From positions 33,960-97,959 of the forward strand of contig NW_019774925.1 in assembly GCF_001039355.2 (NCBI RefSeq): 64,000 bases of DNA, given 5' to 3'. Below are positions 40,201-52,273 of the stretch, one piece after another. Position numbers and translations under genes: made by a program. The notes under the pieces were generated by a model. It ran no database searches and was not told the origin of the DNA. It saw only the letters and a program-made list of their open reading frames with translations. Source of the stretch: Lingula anatina. Lineage: Eukaryota; Brachiopoda; Lingulata; Lingulida; Lingulidae. Every line of letters begins with the position of its first letter. Within the stretch, counting starts at the first letter, position 1.

Positions 40201-43200
40201 CTGTTAGTTCACTGTTGTGAATGCAGCCTTAGAGAGTATGCAGTTTGTTTTATATCCCACATGCATCTACATATATGCAAAGGTGTTTCACACTTCATAC
40301 TAAACTTGTATATCTATATTTCAGCTCATTACAATGGCCTCAGATGATGTGTTGACGGTGGCATCCTCAACATTATGTAATCTCTTGCTGGAGTTTTCTC
40401 CAAGCAAAGAGGTAGGACGGATGCTTCGTGGCAAGGTGATAATAAAATCAGGAAATGTTTTGATTAATGTACTTATTACCTTGGCTGTTTTCTTTTTGTG
40501 TTTTCCTAGCTCTTAGACCTGTTGAATATCTTTAACTAAAGTGAAAACTAGATTAGATATTGCATGCCTTATTTATTACCTTTGTTGTTTATTTTCTGTT
40601 GCCTATATAATAGGCTTTAGAAATTCTGTATATTAGTATGACGACTTTTTTTAAGAATGTGAAAAATTAAGTTGGTGTTTACCACATTATTTAATTACAA
40701 TACCTTATTTGGTTGACCAAATTTACCTCTGATTTGTCATCTTTACCAAAGCAAATAGACTAAATGCACCAAAACATTTAGTCTGCAGAAATGTCTGCAT
40801 CTTCGAAACACCATTCAGACGTGATCAGACACTTATGAAATAAATGTCATTTGGTACATTTTCCTCAACTGAACTTGGTCAAAGATGTCAGCAATTTAAT
40901 AAGACGAGTGAGGTTTCCCAAGGAAGTTATTGGATGTCTGGTATTCCTTTTAAGAGGATTTGTAGCCTGGGAATTTGCAGGCATTGTGTGATTTTATCAA
41001 ACAAGTTTGTATCAAAAGGGACAGGATGCATGGCTTAAAATAAGAATTGAAAACTAATCTGTGTATGTATATTGAGCAATTTGGTAATGCATTAGGTTCA
41101 GCACTTCCCGATTTTCATTGTTTGAACAAATTAAAAAATAAAACATCAGATCTGATATATTAATGGAAGTGTAATTGTGTTTTGTTGAGGATGTTATCCA
41201 TTGTATTTTTTCTTAAAGATATTTTCTTTGTATATCTGAATAACTATCTGTTTTTAATTTTACAGCCCATTCTTGACCTGGGTGCAGTCGACTTACTTGT
41301 AGCACTTACTAAGAGGGAAAATCCAGTTTTGAGGTTGAATGGAATTTGGGCACTTATGGTAAGTGGAGGAGGGATCAGATGCTTTCCATGTGGAATTAAT
41401 ATACTGCTGGGAGTGTTGACATTAGAATTGACTTCAGCAGATGATCAGATTATCATTAGAGCATCTCATTGCATGACACTATCTATTGGACCCTTTGGGC
41501 AGTTAGCCTGAGGATCACCGCCAATGGATAGCAATATCAGAATAAAAAAGTATCCATTGTTTGTGAAACAGGATAAATTTCCAGAGGATAACTATTTTAT
41601 CCAATGGATATTGTTCTCCAATAGTAAGACACGGAGCACTTTAATTCACTTTTTAGAATATTAAAAAATTCACTGTTTTATATTAATGAAAAAACTGCCT
41701 ATCACATGATATAAATTATTTACAATTATGTAACTTAGTGTTAATCTTTAATACCCCCTCAACCCTATGATTTTGGTTTTTAGAATATGACATTCCAAGC
41801 AGAAGAGAAGGTGAAAAGCCAGATCCTCACAGCCCTGGGTACAGACCAGCTCTTCCGTCTGCTCTCTGATCCTGATGTCAATGTTCTCATGAAGACACTG
41901 GGACTGTTACGGAATCTCCTCTCTAACAAGCCAGTAAGCATGGAATCCTCAAGATATAATTGAATATCCTGTGAAATCATGGTATATCATGCAGAAATCT
42001 TTTCTCAGAAAAAATTTTGTCGATCCCTGGAGGATTTCTTCAAAATGTAGACCGAGCTCTTTTTGTTTCTACCATTTTAGTAGAATTTGTCATAACTTGT
42101 GAGCTTAGTTTTTTTCAGGGGACTTGCTAGTTCTATAATGTTCAGATAATAAAGTAATGGTTCACTTTATTGGGAATATTGGGGTGGTTTTACAGAAAAT
42201 AAGAAGTGTGTAATGGTTTAGCCTGACACTGAATGAATTAAGAAAAATAATGACCAATTTTTAAAAGAATGTAGGACCGACTTTTGAATGAAGTTCTAGT
42301 GTGAAAAAGGAATCCTGGAATATTTCTGATAGCTGTAGAAGTTTGGTTATCTTTGTCCTTGTTTTTGATGCCCCTGTCGCTCTGGTTATATATATTTTTC
42401 ACCATGACTTTTATCCAACAGTTGCAAAGGTGTGGTCTTAATAATCTGACTTTCCTTAAATTGTTATTCTTTTATCAAAGAAGAAAGGTTAATCTTACAT
42501 TGATAATAATTTTTAGTTGGTTTTTTGTTACCCGTCCCCTTACTTCCCAAATGTTGCCTTCTTTAATAGAACGTTTATGATCATTCTATGCATTATTTTA
42601 CTCAATAGTCATTTGCCATTATCTCTCATTATATTGTTTTGGGACTACTTGCACATTTTACATTATCAAATTAAAACACATTAAGTATCAGTTTGCGGTA
42701 TATGCTCTTGCAGTCTGCCAGCAGTATCAATATTTCATTTCCAATCACATTTGCAACCACTAATTAGAAGGAGGGAAGGGATTTGCACACATTTTCCTAT
42801 TTGGAATAATAATAAAATTTGTCCCTACCCCTGTTATGCCTATGGGTGTGATCAGTTCATGTTAGAGCAGTACCTCATTTAATAGTGGTCTTGTTCTTTA
42901 TAAGATAATGATATTTTGATTTATAATTATCTTGTTATCATTTTGACTATTTTTCCTAGTCTGGCTCAAGTGAACTTATACATTTGTGATTCATGTAAGA
43001 AATGTGGCCTCTTTTTAAGCACAAGATCATGGTATGTTTCATGAATAGTTATGGTTTATATTTTCTGTTGCAGCACATAGACCATATCATGAGTATGCAT
43101 GGGATACAGATAATGCAGGCAGTGATACTTATTTTAGAAGGGGACCACCCTGTGGAAGTCAAAGAACAGGTAGTCACCAACTCAGTCCCCTTTGTTCTTA

Positions 43201-46200
43201 TAAAATGAATAAATTTATATCCTGAGTGTTGGTCATTCCTTATCCTCAATTCTTTACATTTGATTGATTTACTTGCAGACATTCAGATAGGTTTACTGTG
43301 ATTCTTTCTGACAGTGCAAATACTTTGTGCCTCAACACAGACTTCTTAGGCCACATTTAGAACTGATGATCCGAGGCCTAACAGATCAAATATGGCCAAC
43401 CCCACTTAAAAGCCATGTCACATAATCCCCTAATTATCTCCCTGCCTACCAGACACATCAATCCTGCAGGGGTCTAGCAATTAAACAGGTTATATGTTGG
43501 CTCCGAAGGTTTAATTGCAAAGCCCCTGTAGGACTGGTGCGTGTGATAGGCAAGGAGACCTTTAGGGGATTATATGGGGTGAGCCATATTTGAACCGTGG
43601 AGTCCGCAGATCATCTGTTCTGAATACGACCTAACTCCCTTCAGTAGGTTTTTTTCTGTGACCTTATGCTGTTGAAGGTGTGTGTGTGTGTGTATGTTTT
43701 TACTTAAAGGTACTGTATAGGGCTTGACAAAAATTTAATTGCCCTACTCAAAAATCACATTTTTCAAGCAGTGGTTGTTCTTATAAGTTTAGGCCAACCA
43801 ACTTGTCTGAGTGTCTAGGAAACTGCGTCTTTCTTTATATAAGAAGGCATTATGCATTGTCACCGCCCAAACCCATAAAGTTATCCAAATACAAACAACA
43901 AAACTCAAAAGGCTTATAGATATTATATGTACCATGTCAATACATAAGAGTATTACTAAGTAGTATAATTGTGAAGTCTGTTTCTCTGTCGTCTTTCATA
44001 TTCAAAGCAACTGAAAATGGGTTACATATTATTGTTTAGCTTATCCATAATTGCAAATAATGGTATGCTTACGTAGCTTTAAGGTAAGGTATCACTATCA
44101 CAGCCTACTACTTTTAAATTTTCTTCTTGCATCATCTGAAGGAATCAGATGTAAAAAATTTAGAAGTAATATTTATGGAATTTTTAAAAAAGTAGGTTAT
44201 GTGTGACACATACAGCATAATTAGCCTTTTGTGTTTTACTACTCAAATAATCACTTGCGCCAGGCAAGTAATGCCAATAGCTGTGTGGAGCCTTTCACTA
44301 TTTGGGATTTACCCACAACAAAAAAGCAAATTTCTCCTCATAAATCATTGCTCGACCCCTCCCTACACTTGGATGCAATGATTTATTCCATTTTTAAATT
44401 AATGGTTTGCTTCTAAATAATTTACATGATAGTAAGTAGTATAATTGTGAAGTCTGTTTCTGATTTACATGTCTTTCTGTACATTTACTTGAGGGGTTTT
44501 ATTTTTTAGGGCTGGATTGGGAAAGATTTAATAAAATAGCTTTGCAGGATATGTAAACATGGAAAATACGGCTTTGACAAATTTTCAAAGGAGCACATTG
44601 TACCTTTAATTATTATTCAGTTTTATTGTATTTTAATTGAAGAGCCTATTTTAAAACATGATGTATTTTTTTTGTTTGATTCAGTTTTCTGTAAATTTGT
44701 GTCAGTAAATTTGGCTTGAAAGATTAAACAGTCTTCACCATTTGCTGATGTTGTTTCAATTCACAGTAGGTGTAATCCCTGGAAATTGAATCAAGACAAG
44801 TTTAACTCTCAGATGAATGTACACAGTTCAGTGTAGAGTGGGAAGAATTTAGATTAAGCAAATGTATTTCCTTTTTTTTTTTTTGGGGGGGGGGGGGGGG
44901 GAGTAAACAACCAATTACACTATTCTAATTTTGATATTTCTTCTCAGTCTAGTGGTTTGAATTATATTTTTTAGACCAAAATAATTGAATACCACAATTT
45001 TTTCCATTTCCCTTCTATGCTATAAGAAATGTTAAGCTGTTTTGATTCTTTGCAGTTGAGGTTGTGGGAAAATGTTTGAAATAAAAACTTGTTGGTAGTG
45101 GCATATTGTTATGATATATGTATATATCATATATCATATATCATAACAATATATGATATATGTATATATACATAGTTCAGATTTCTTGGTCATTGCTCTT
45201 CTGGATTTCATTTTTATGCGTTTGAGCAATGATGCTAAGTGAATAAAAAATCATATTGTCTGTAAATTCAAACATTTTTACAGAAATACATAAATAGTAA
45301 GGTTAAAATGACACTATTGTATGACCTATTTTTTCTTTGGATCACCAAAAAAAAGCGGAGTGGAATATTGCTTTAACACTTTTGATTCTCTTGCTAAAAC
45401 ATACCAATTTTGAAAATACACAGAAAATAACAATATATCTGACTCTTCTAAATCATGTTACTTGTACAATAGCTCAAATGTTCTCCTGGTTGTCATTGTA
45501 TAATGCCCACAAAAGAATAAAAACTTTGTATCGATAATAATGACTATAAAATCTCACTGGGAAACATACAATATATTTGATCTTTTCAGCCTTACAGTGA
45601 TGACAGACATTATGTATCAGGGGAAAAAGTATTGAGTGGGAAAAATCTTGTGGTTCAGTTGTCTTCACATTTCTCACTACTGAATGTAAAAATGAAAAGA
45701 AAAATTATTACAAGTAAAAGTAAAGTTCTGTTCTTATATACAGTAATACAGTGCAGTTTACATGGACACCTGTTCATTTTTGGCCCTGATACAGTCTGGC
45801 TATTGATGCTTTTTGCCTCCTTGGGGAGGATACAGCCAGCTGCCTTATGGGGCACTGAAAACTAGCAAATGAATATCTTTCTCTGCTAGACCAGGGATTT
45901 GTATTCCTGCTGCAACCCCTATCTATTCAGTGGTAAGTGGGGAGATGGCAGGTTCCGTTTATAAAGGACTGGTATGTCCCAGGACGCAATAGAACCCACA
46001 TCATCCTGCTCTGGAGGTGGACACTTTGACCACAAGGCCATCTGGTCGATGATTATTATGTTTAAGTTATCCTGTTTGGGATATGAAACAGACTGCCATC
46101 AATCTCACGTCTGCTGGTCTTTATTACTTAGTTCTCCAGGGCTTTACAGATCATTTGGGCTGAAAGATTATACTTTGACATATTTATTGTTGGTGAAGAA

Positions 46201-49200
46201 TCGTTACATCATCTAGACCAAGAAATTTTTTTTTACTTCAGGTATAAATGACTGCTCTTTGTTGATTAAAGGTAAATCTTTCTTTGGAATTTTGCTTGTT
46301 CCTAAATGTTGGCAACTTTGAAGATTCAGATAGAAAGATGATTAGCCCCCTTCTTTGTGTTTGTATGTCTGTCTGTCTGCCCATCTGTTTGTATATGTTA
46401 CAGACCTCTGAACTTAATGCAAAGATGTCAGCTAATACAACCCAATTTTGGGCACATAAGCTGCTGATGGAGTTACATGCAATTGTTTCATGGTCTCTTG
46501 GATGAGTTTGCAAATGGTTCACATTGGCAAGGGGGAAAAGATCATCTTTAGAACAACTAGTAAAACCCCATATGTCTTGAATGCAAGATGCATCATATAT
46601 TTGATAACTGTTAGGTAAGGATGTACTGACAATTTTTATGTTTATCAGGGTGTTGCCATGGAAACTTTTCTCAAGTTTTTTTATATGTACAGTTTTGCCT
46701 TCATCAAAGGATACTCTGGATTGGATGTATATATCATATTATGTTACAGTTTTAGACTGCATTCCCACAGATTTTAGATCGATCTATCCCTGTGGGGAGT
46801 CTCACTAGATTACAGTCAGCTTAGCTGGCTTAAATGTCTGTCCCGCCTACTAAAAACTGTAAGGGGGTAATTAACTTCCATGCGCACTCGGCTGACAGCA
46901 ATTTAGCATGAACCCCCAGGGAGTTAGGTCGATCCAGGTGGATCGATCTAAATTTGTGGGAATGCAGTCTTAGTGTATCACAAAAGCAGCTTAGTTATAG
47001 TTTCAATCTGAAAGTAAACTCATTTGGCATGAGGGGTGATATTTTGTACAAAAAATGGATGTTTCATACTAAAAATAGTGGATTTTAAAGTTCATGGTCA
47101 AAAGGGACAATTTTAGTCATTTGGGTCTAAGATTTTTTCATTTCTAAGGTTACCAAGTTAGTTCTTGATGAATTACAGGTGTAATTGTTAGAAAATTTAG
47201 ATTTAGGGACTGTGTTTTTCATTAATTTTGATAAGTCACTAAGTTCTACATTGTTAAGTGCATTGGATATGACTTGATGATACCTCTAGGATGGAGAAAA
47301 AGCACGCTTTGTATGGACATTTTAGGAAGGTTATGAAAAATTATTTGATAGATATTTTATCTTAAAACAACTTTCTTGAGCCAAGGGAATGTAGTTTTAT
47401 CCTTTTAGCTTGAAATCTCTGTCCAATTGACCAGCTTTGTGATTTTGACCACAAGAGGACCTAGGGAATTATCCTGGAAATATCGCAATACACATACTAA
47501 CTAAAATAATTGAAGAATAGTTTTTGAAAAAGAGAAAGTGTGGATGTTTGTGTGGCATCGAAAGTGCATGTGTCCGTTAATAGGGAGAGTGGTTTGCTTG
47601 GGGACTGCATTAACCATTGTATCTGGTCACTAATAATCCCACTAGAAAAAATATTTGAGTGATTCAAGTCCTGCCTTTTATTTTGTAGATTCAATTTCCT
47701 CCGGGGGTTTTATTTATGTGCACAGAATTGCAGGGAATTTGACACTACAGATTGATGAACGTTGGAAGTACTTTCTTAGTAAAAACACTGGGAATACTGA
47801 TTGTGGTGTAGTTCATGATATGTCCTGTCTAATTACCCTCTAAAGAGATGAAACTTCTCTTTCATATTCATTTCAACAGAGAAATGTGCCCAATTGGACA
47901 ACTTTACAAATGTTCTATAATTACAGTTGGCATTATTGCAGCTGTATGTGCTCAGTGAAACAAAAAATGCAATGGAATTTGGATTTTTTTTTAGATTTTA
48001 ATAATTACTTTTGGTGGTACTTAAAGAAAACCATATGCTTAAATCATATTTTAATCATCTCATAGTTCCTTTTATTTTACATTAAAGCACCTACTGACTA
48101 GTAAAAGCTTCATGTTATATTAGATAAAAAGGGCTTCGGGGAATTTAAGCTGTGATCAGATCATTGTAATGAATTTTTGGGATGTTATGTTACTATTAAT
48201 GGAAAGCTTTTATTTCAGGGTTGCATTACTCTCTAAGTGTGTAGCGTTTGCTAATCATTTTTTACTGTACAGGCAGGGCTCTGTGTGTAGGTACAACTAT
48301 AACGTTTGCTGAAGCCAAGTTGTGGCTGTACACAATTCTTGTTAGATTGATTTGAAAACTGAGATGGCGTTTTGCTTCAAATTTGCCAAAGTCATCAAGC
48401 AGGGAAAGGTACAAATAGTGTTTGAATATGCCTGGTCTGAATATGTTTCATAAAGTTATCCTGTTTTTATTTATTTATTTATTTACTTATTTATTTATTT
48501 TGAGATCATTAAAACCAGCCCCACAGGCCACATTCCAGATTTGTTGCTTGGACATTGTAAATCATTTTCTTTTCAGGCATAGAAAGAGATTTTGAAAAAT
48601 GCTAAGCTATGTATTTTCATACCTTCAAAACTGAAAACGTTTACCCCAGGAAGATCCATTTTTGGCCAAAATGAACAGTTGTTATCCCTCTAATCTTTTA
48701 GAGTGTTGGATTGTGTTGGCAAACGGTTGAAGCTGGTTGTCTCTTGACATACTGTTTGCACTTATACAGGTCAATGAGGCAGGTAGCTCATTTAGCTAAT
48801 ATTTAAGCAAGTCTGGGGATAGACATGGAAAAAGAAGCCAGCTGAAGCTACATGTAACAAATGTACAGACATCTTATATAGGCTGTATTAATTTGTGGCA
48901 ATAACCATTCCATAGATATGTGATGGATGCAGACACGTCAAGGCCAAGCTGATAGTGGGCATGATGTTTACCTGTTCGTTGGAGAGCAATTACCAGTCAA
49001 TGGTACACCATAAGGTGCAGATCCTGACTTCTGAAACCCTCAATACCAATGTCATGGTGTTTGCACCATCATAGGCACAAAGTGAATTGGTAGTCTTCTT
49101 TGATGACACAGTTGAGAGAATATTTCTATTCAGGTTCATAAATTTGAACATGATGTAAAGAATTATTTGCCACTGAGTGCACAGAAGAAATTTTGATGGA

Positions 49201-52200
49201 TATGAAACAATGAAAGATTTGAGAATTGACATCTGGTCTTTGTGCACCATTGCTTCACAATATTTTCAACAGCATATCTGCTTCCATGCATGCCCAGTCT
49301 TTGTTATATTACTATAACCTGTGTTCCCTTACTAGTGTCTGGAATTCCCCTATGTCTCTTAGTTACACCTCACCTGAGGTTGTCCTATCTTCATATGAGA
49401 TAATATTCCTACATTGAATTGTAACAAAATCTACTGATAAATCCCAGTCTAGAATAAACTTTTATTTTTTGCTGTGTTACTGCCCATTTATTTGTTTTGC
49501 AGAACTGTTTCATTAAGCTTTTAAATCATGGAAACTGAAAAAAATGGCCCCGATTTAATAGGAAGTATTTTATATATGTTTTCACATTTTAACTGTTATT
49601 TATGGTCAGTCGTAGGTCTGCGCATTTGAAATCTTTTTATGCCTTTGTAACTGGTATAAAAGTTGTTTTCCTGGCAATTATTTAACAAAACAGAATAAAT
49701 TCTTTTAATGAATTATTCAACAATTTAGTCAACTTTTTAAGGTTCATATTTTCTGTAGGAAGAATTTGATCCTGTAATTGCTGCATTTCTTATTCTACAG
49801 AATACATTAGTGTGCTAAATCATAATGTTGTCAGAAATGATCTTGATTAATTACTTTGATTTTTGTATTAACTTGAAATCTGTGGAAATTGTCTTAATTG
49901 AGATTAATTTGAGATTTTGATTATGTATTTGTAGACCCTGTGCATCTTGGCCAATGTTGCAGATGGAGACTCGGCAAAAGATTTTATCATGGGAAATGAA
50001 GATGTTTTAAAAAAGCTAATGAATTACATGGTAAGTTTATACTTTTAGTAGCTGCTTGCAAATGACAGTTTCTGTCTCTTATAAAGAACAATTTTGAACG
50101 GTAGAAGCAAGCAGTTTGTGGATTTCAATCCATGTGTGCATGCAAAAAAAAAAAAAACTTTCAGTTATCTCAGTAAAACTGGATGACTGATGATGAATGA
50201 TTCTATTTGTATTACCTCATTAATTATTAGTTATCACTGTAATTATAAAATCACCTGAGTGGATAAAAACAGTTTCTTATGAAGGCAGGTTCTAATCATT
50301 TGTATTATTAGAAAAACTGGCCTCTTGATGCAATAATGTTGCAGATGACATAAGAGGTAGACTAATTTGAAACATTTCTATCGATCTGTGGTGAACACAT
50401 CCTCCTGTGAGTGTCATTATATATTAAGCTATCTGTTTCATGTCGCACACTCTTGCAATACTAATACAGGGATGGTTTTTTTCCGATTATCAGCGATTTC
50501 TGACTTTTTTGGAGCCAAAAATGTCATTGGCCTAGGCGGTGGCCTGGATCACTCACCATATTTTCCAAATTTTTCATTAAATGGCAGCCTCATCACTACT
50601 AATAGTCATGATTCGCTGAGAGAAATTTACAGTTCCACTATCTGTTATTTCCACCATTTGTATAACTTTGAATTGCATGTGAGATGATGTCAAAGGTATT
50701 TTATTGCATTTGTGCAAACAGGTGGTATCAGTATCAACCTGGCTAATAACTAAAAAGTTTGCGAAAGTGAATTTTTTTTGTCTTTATTTTCAGATGCATA
50801 GTAATGTTAATTTGCAAATAGCTGCCACTTTCTGCATCTGCAATTTAATCTGGAATGAGGAAGAAAGTAAGAGAGAAAGTCACACAGAGTGGAAATTGAT
50901 AATGGGTGAAAGATAAAATACATCATGTCAGAGTGCAATATCTTATGTTGAAATAACATATTGCCTGTACAGGCATCAGAAAACCTTCTTGCACTTTTTT
51001 TACCGAGAATTGATTCCAACCATATAAACGAGTACAAATGCACTTGTTTTGTCATAGGAGAGTGGGCTGACCACTGTTTCATATTTCACATATTTCACAT
51101 GAAAACTGTTATTTTCTTAATGTGCCAAAGGAACTTAAAATATTATTTGATAAATAAATGATGCGTTTTCATTGACTGTCAATATATTAAAAAAGTAATG
51201 ATGTTAATTTAGGGTTTAGTTAATGTAGGTTTTAACTTTCATCTTCCACTTTTGTTTATTTTTAGAGTTATGTCAATATTTCACATAGTGCATTTTGAAA
51301 CTTTTTAAAAATTTTACTCTGACAGGTGCATCAGAAAGGCAAGCCAAATTGACAGAGTTGGGTGTACATAAATTGCTACAACAGCTCTTAAGCACAAATA
51401 ATACAACTCTTTTTGACAAGTAAGTACCACCCTGTTCACTCATTACCAACATTTCAACAGTTAAATCTCACATTTGACATCGACTGGAGGGAAAACTGCC
51501 TACGGTAAAGTCTTGAAAATTTCGTCGCTTAAAAATTAATTAATATTTTTAATTGAGTAAATCCGACTAATTTTTCAAAATTACCTCTCCCCGACTCCTG
51601 GGTATGACGAAATTTTCAAAAATCCGGCCTTTGGGCTTTTATCCTTAGCGACTGTTATCTTTGACCCTCCTATATGGTGGGATATTTATNTGATATCCTG
51701 ATCGTATCATTGTCTTGAATCAACTGACGCATTACCTTCACGTTTGAGCAGGACAACGCCGCCATATTTGGTGACGAACTTTTCAAAAATTATCGAGTAC
51801 CTCATTTTCAAGGTCGACGAAGTTTTCAAAGGGAAAAAAATTACGTCGGCGGAAAATCGTCTGTCGACGAAATTTTCAAGAACGACGAAATTTTCAAGAC
51901 TTTACCGTAATGAATTCAAATTGGTACTGCGGATGTGTGCTTAGTCTTCTTTGCCAAGATGGTGATCCATATTGTATTCTACATGTGGGAGTCCTAATTG
52001 AAAAGTAGTTAATAGGAGATCAGAAAAGGAAAACTGCTTAATGATTCCTTTGAAAGCCTATCTATAGAGTTGGTTGTCAACTGGCAAATCTCTCCTAATC
52101 AATGCTGTAATTTACTTAAATGAAGAGTTTCTAAGTCTTTTGTCTTTTCTTTTTCATTTTTTAATTTTCAAAACATGATTCAGTTGTAAACACTTGCTTT

Positions 52201-52273
52201 GCAGTAACAAGTCATCTTTTTTTTCATCTGTTTCATTTTCAGAGTGAAAACAGCAATGCAGCAGTTCACATGA
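26587..52273 (+). CDS. ARMC8: Armadillo repeat-containing protein 8 (CTLH/GID E3 ligase subunit)
   Basis: ARMC8 is the Gid5-like armadillo-repeat scaffold of the CTLH (GID) ubiquitin ligase, where it links the catalytic core to substrate-receptor subunits. Twenty coding exons: 26587-26589, 27512-27585, 27875-27946, 28367-28509, 28922-29019, 29269-29361, 29774-29854, 30109-30184, 30304-30473, 30898-31107, 32191-32286, 36577-36741, 40325-40411, 41266-41358, 41784-41933, 43074-43169, 49935-50030, 50794-50866, 51326-51419, 52243-52273. All junctions keep frame; 666 aa (human about 673). The protein is armadillo-like helices almost throughout. Diagnostic conserved stretches are [99 protein letters not shown] and CNLIWNEEE. 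Oddities: exon 1 contributes only the initiator ATG, immediately followed by GTAATG as donor; introns 11, 12 and 16 are 3.6-6.8 kb and, with intron 19 and the 3' UTR, carry foldback elements. The short C-terminus ends QQFT. Confidence 0.97.
27660..27690. repeat. Small hairpin in ARMC8 intron 2
   Basis: TCTGACAC and GTGTCAGA are perfect complements around a 13-nt loop and are flanked by T and A runs. It is a short perfect hairpin with no known function. Confidence 0.6.
28585..28610. repeat. (AT)n microsatellite in ARMC8 intron 4
   Basis: About 13 uninterrupted AT units. Confidence 0.9.
34273..35422. mobile_element. Nested foldback element in ARMC8 intron 11
   Basis: About 1.15 kb made almost wholly of inverted repeats. 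The left end reads TTAGCCCCATTCACAC and the complement of the right end reads TTAGTCCCATTTACAC. Pairing continues inward through ATCGAGATTAAGG, ATTCACCTTGCTA, ATCTGGTAATTG and TCCTGTTGATCATG. An inner palindrome (about 34,680-35,006) pairs ATTCTCACTAG with CTAGTGAGAAT and repeats the motif ATTCTATCGATGTAAA in both orientations around a centre near 34,835. There is no coding capacity. It resembles a foldback or MITE-type DNA element, perhaps one inserted into another. Confidence 0.8.
36826..36935. repeat. Long AT-rich (TA)n tract in ARMC8 intron 12
   Basis: About 110 bp of nearly pure alternating TA beginning about 85 bp after exon 12. It can form cruciform structures and is likely length-variable. 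The Ile-Tyr open frames over it are artefacts. Confidence 0.9.
37189..37225. repeat. (GA)n microsatellite in ARMC8 intron 12
   Basis: About 18 uninterrupted GA units. Confidence 0.9.
38327..38538. mobile_element. Short inverted-repeat element in ARMC8 intron 12
   Basis: The left end CCCCCTTTACACTGGAC is matched by the complement of the right end, GTCCAGTGTAAAGGGGG. The next ~15 bp (GGCATCCTTTCTGCA against AGCGTCCTTTCTGCA) also pair. At about 210 bp with no coding capacity it looks like a MITE. T/A-rich flanks prevent a certain call of the duplication. Confidence 0.75.
39334..40231. mobile_element. Inverted-repeat element in ARMC8 intron 12, next to exon 13
   Basis: The left end TTAAGACCGCATTCACAAC and the complement of the right end, TAAGGCTGCATTCACAAC, pair. 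Its right end (complement) and interior share AACAGATC, GCGGATCAAATATGGC, CTGCAGGGGT and TCGGCTCC-like blocks with the element at 43,346-43,634, so the two are the same family. It ends about 93 bp before the 3' splice site of exon 13. Short open frames inside it do not resemble a transposase. Confidence 0.7.
43346..43634. mobile_element. Palindromic MITE in ARMC8 intron 16
   Basis: A 289-bp near-perfect palindrome. TTAGGCCACATTTAGAAC at the left pairs with GTTCTGAATACGACCTAA at the right, followed by paired GATGATC, AAATATGG, AATCCCCTAA and CTGCAGGGG/CCCCTGTAGG blocks. There is no coding capacity. It shares termini and internal blocks with the 39,334-40,231 element. Confidence 0.8.
44885..44901. 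repeat. Poly-T / poly-G junction
   Basis: A run of T directly followed by a run of about 17 G in ARMC8 intron 16. Such homopolymers are common assembly-error sites. Confidence 0.85.
45105..45151. repeat. AT-rich perfect hairpin in ARMC8 intron 16
   Basis: TATTGTTATGATATATG is followed a few bases on by CATATATCATAACAATA, a perfect inverted repeat rich in ATATC units. Confidence 0.75.
45862..46050 (-). mobile_element. tRNA-derived SINE-like insertion
   Basis: Read on the minus strand, the sequence starts with GACCAGATGGCCTTGTGG, where TGGCCTTGTGG (46,030-46,040) approximates a pol III A box. About 35 nt later GGTTCTATTGC (45,986-45,996) approximates a B box. GACATACCAGTCCTTTA and an ACCTGCCATCTCCCC block follow. 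This tRNA-like head plus conserved-looking body is typical of animal tRNA-derived SINEs, including those reported from molluscs. The copy is diverged and has no clear poly(A) or target duplication. It lies antisense to ARMC8 in intron 16. Confidence 0.55.
46752..46972. mobile_element. MITE with TTA target duplication in ARMC8 intron 16
   Basis: Inverted termini GACTGCATTCCCACA and TGTGGGAATGCAGTC are each flanked on the plus strand by TTA. TTAGATCGATC and GATCGATCTAA pair just inside. The three-base TTA duplication is of the TWA type known for PIF/Harbinger elements, so that is the likely superfamily. About 220 bp, no coding capacity. Confidence 0.75.
51503..51907. mobile_element. TA-flanked inverted-repeat element in ARMC8 intron 19
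   Basis: The left end CGGTAAAGTCTTGAAAATTT and right end AAATTTTCAAGACTTTACCG are perfect complements. TA lies on both sides (51,501-51,502 and 51,908-51,909), a target duplication typical of Tc1/mariner-like elements. The interior repeats GACGAAATTTTCAA-like motifs at least five times in both orientations. There is no coding capacity. An ambiguous base (N) is at 51,690. Confidence 0.8.
51690..51690. other. Ambiguous base (N)
   Basis: Single unresolved base inside the TA-flanked element; it has no effect on coding sequence. Confidence 0.99.
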
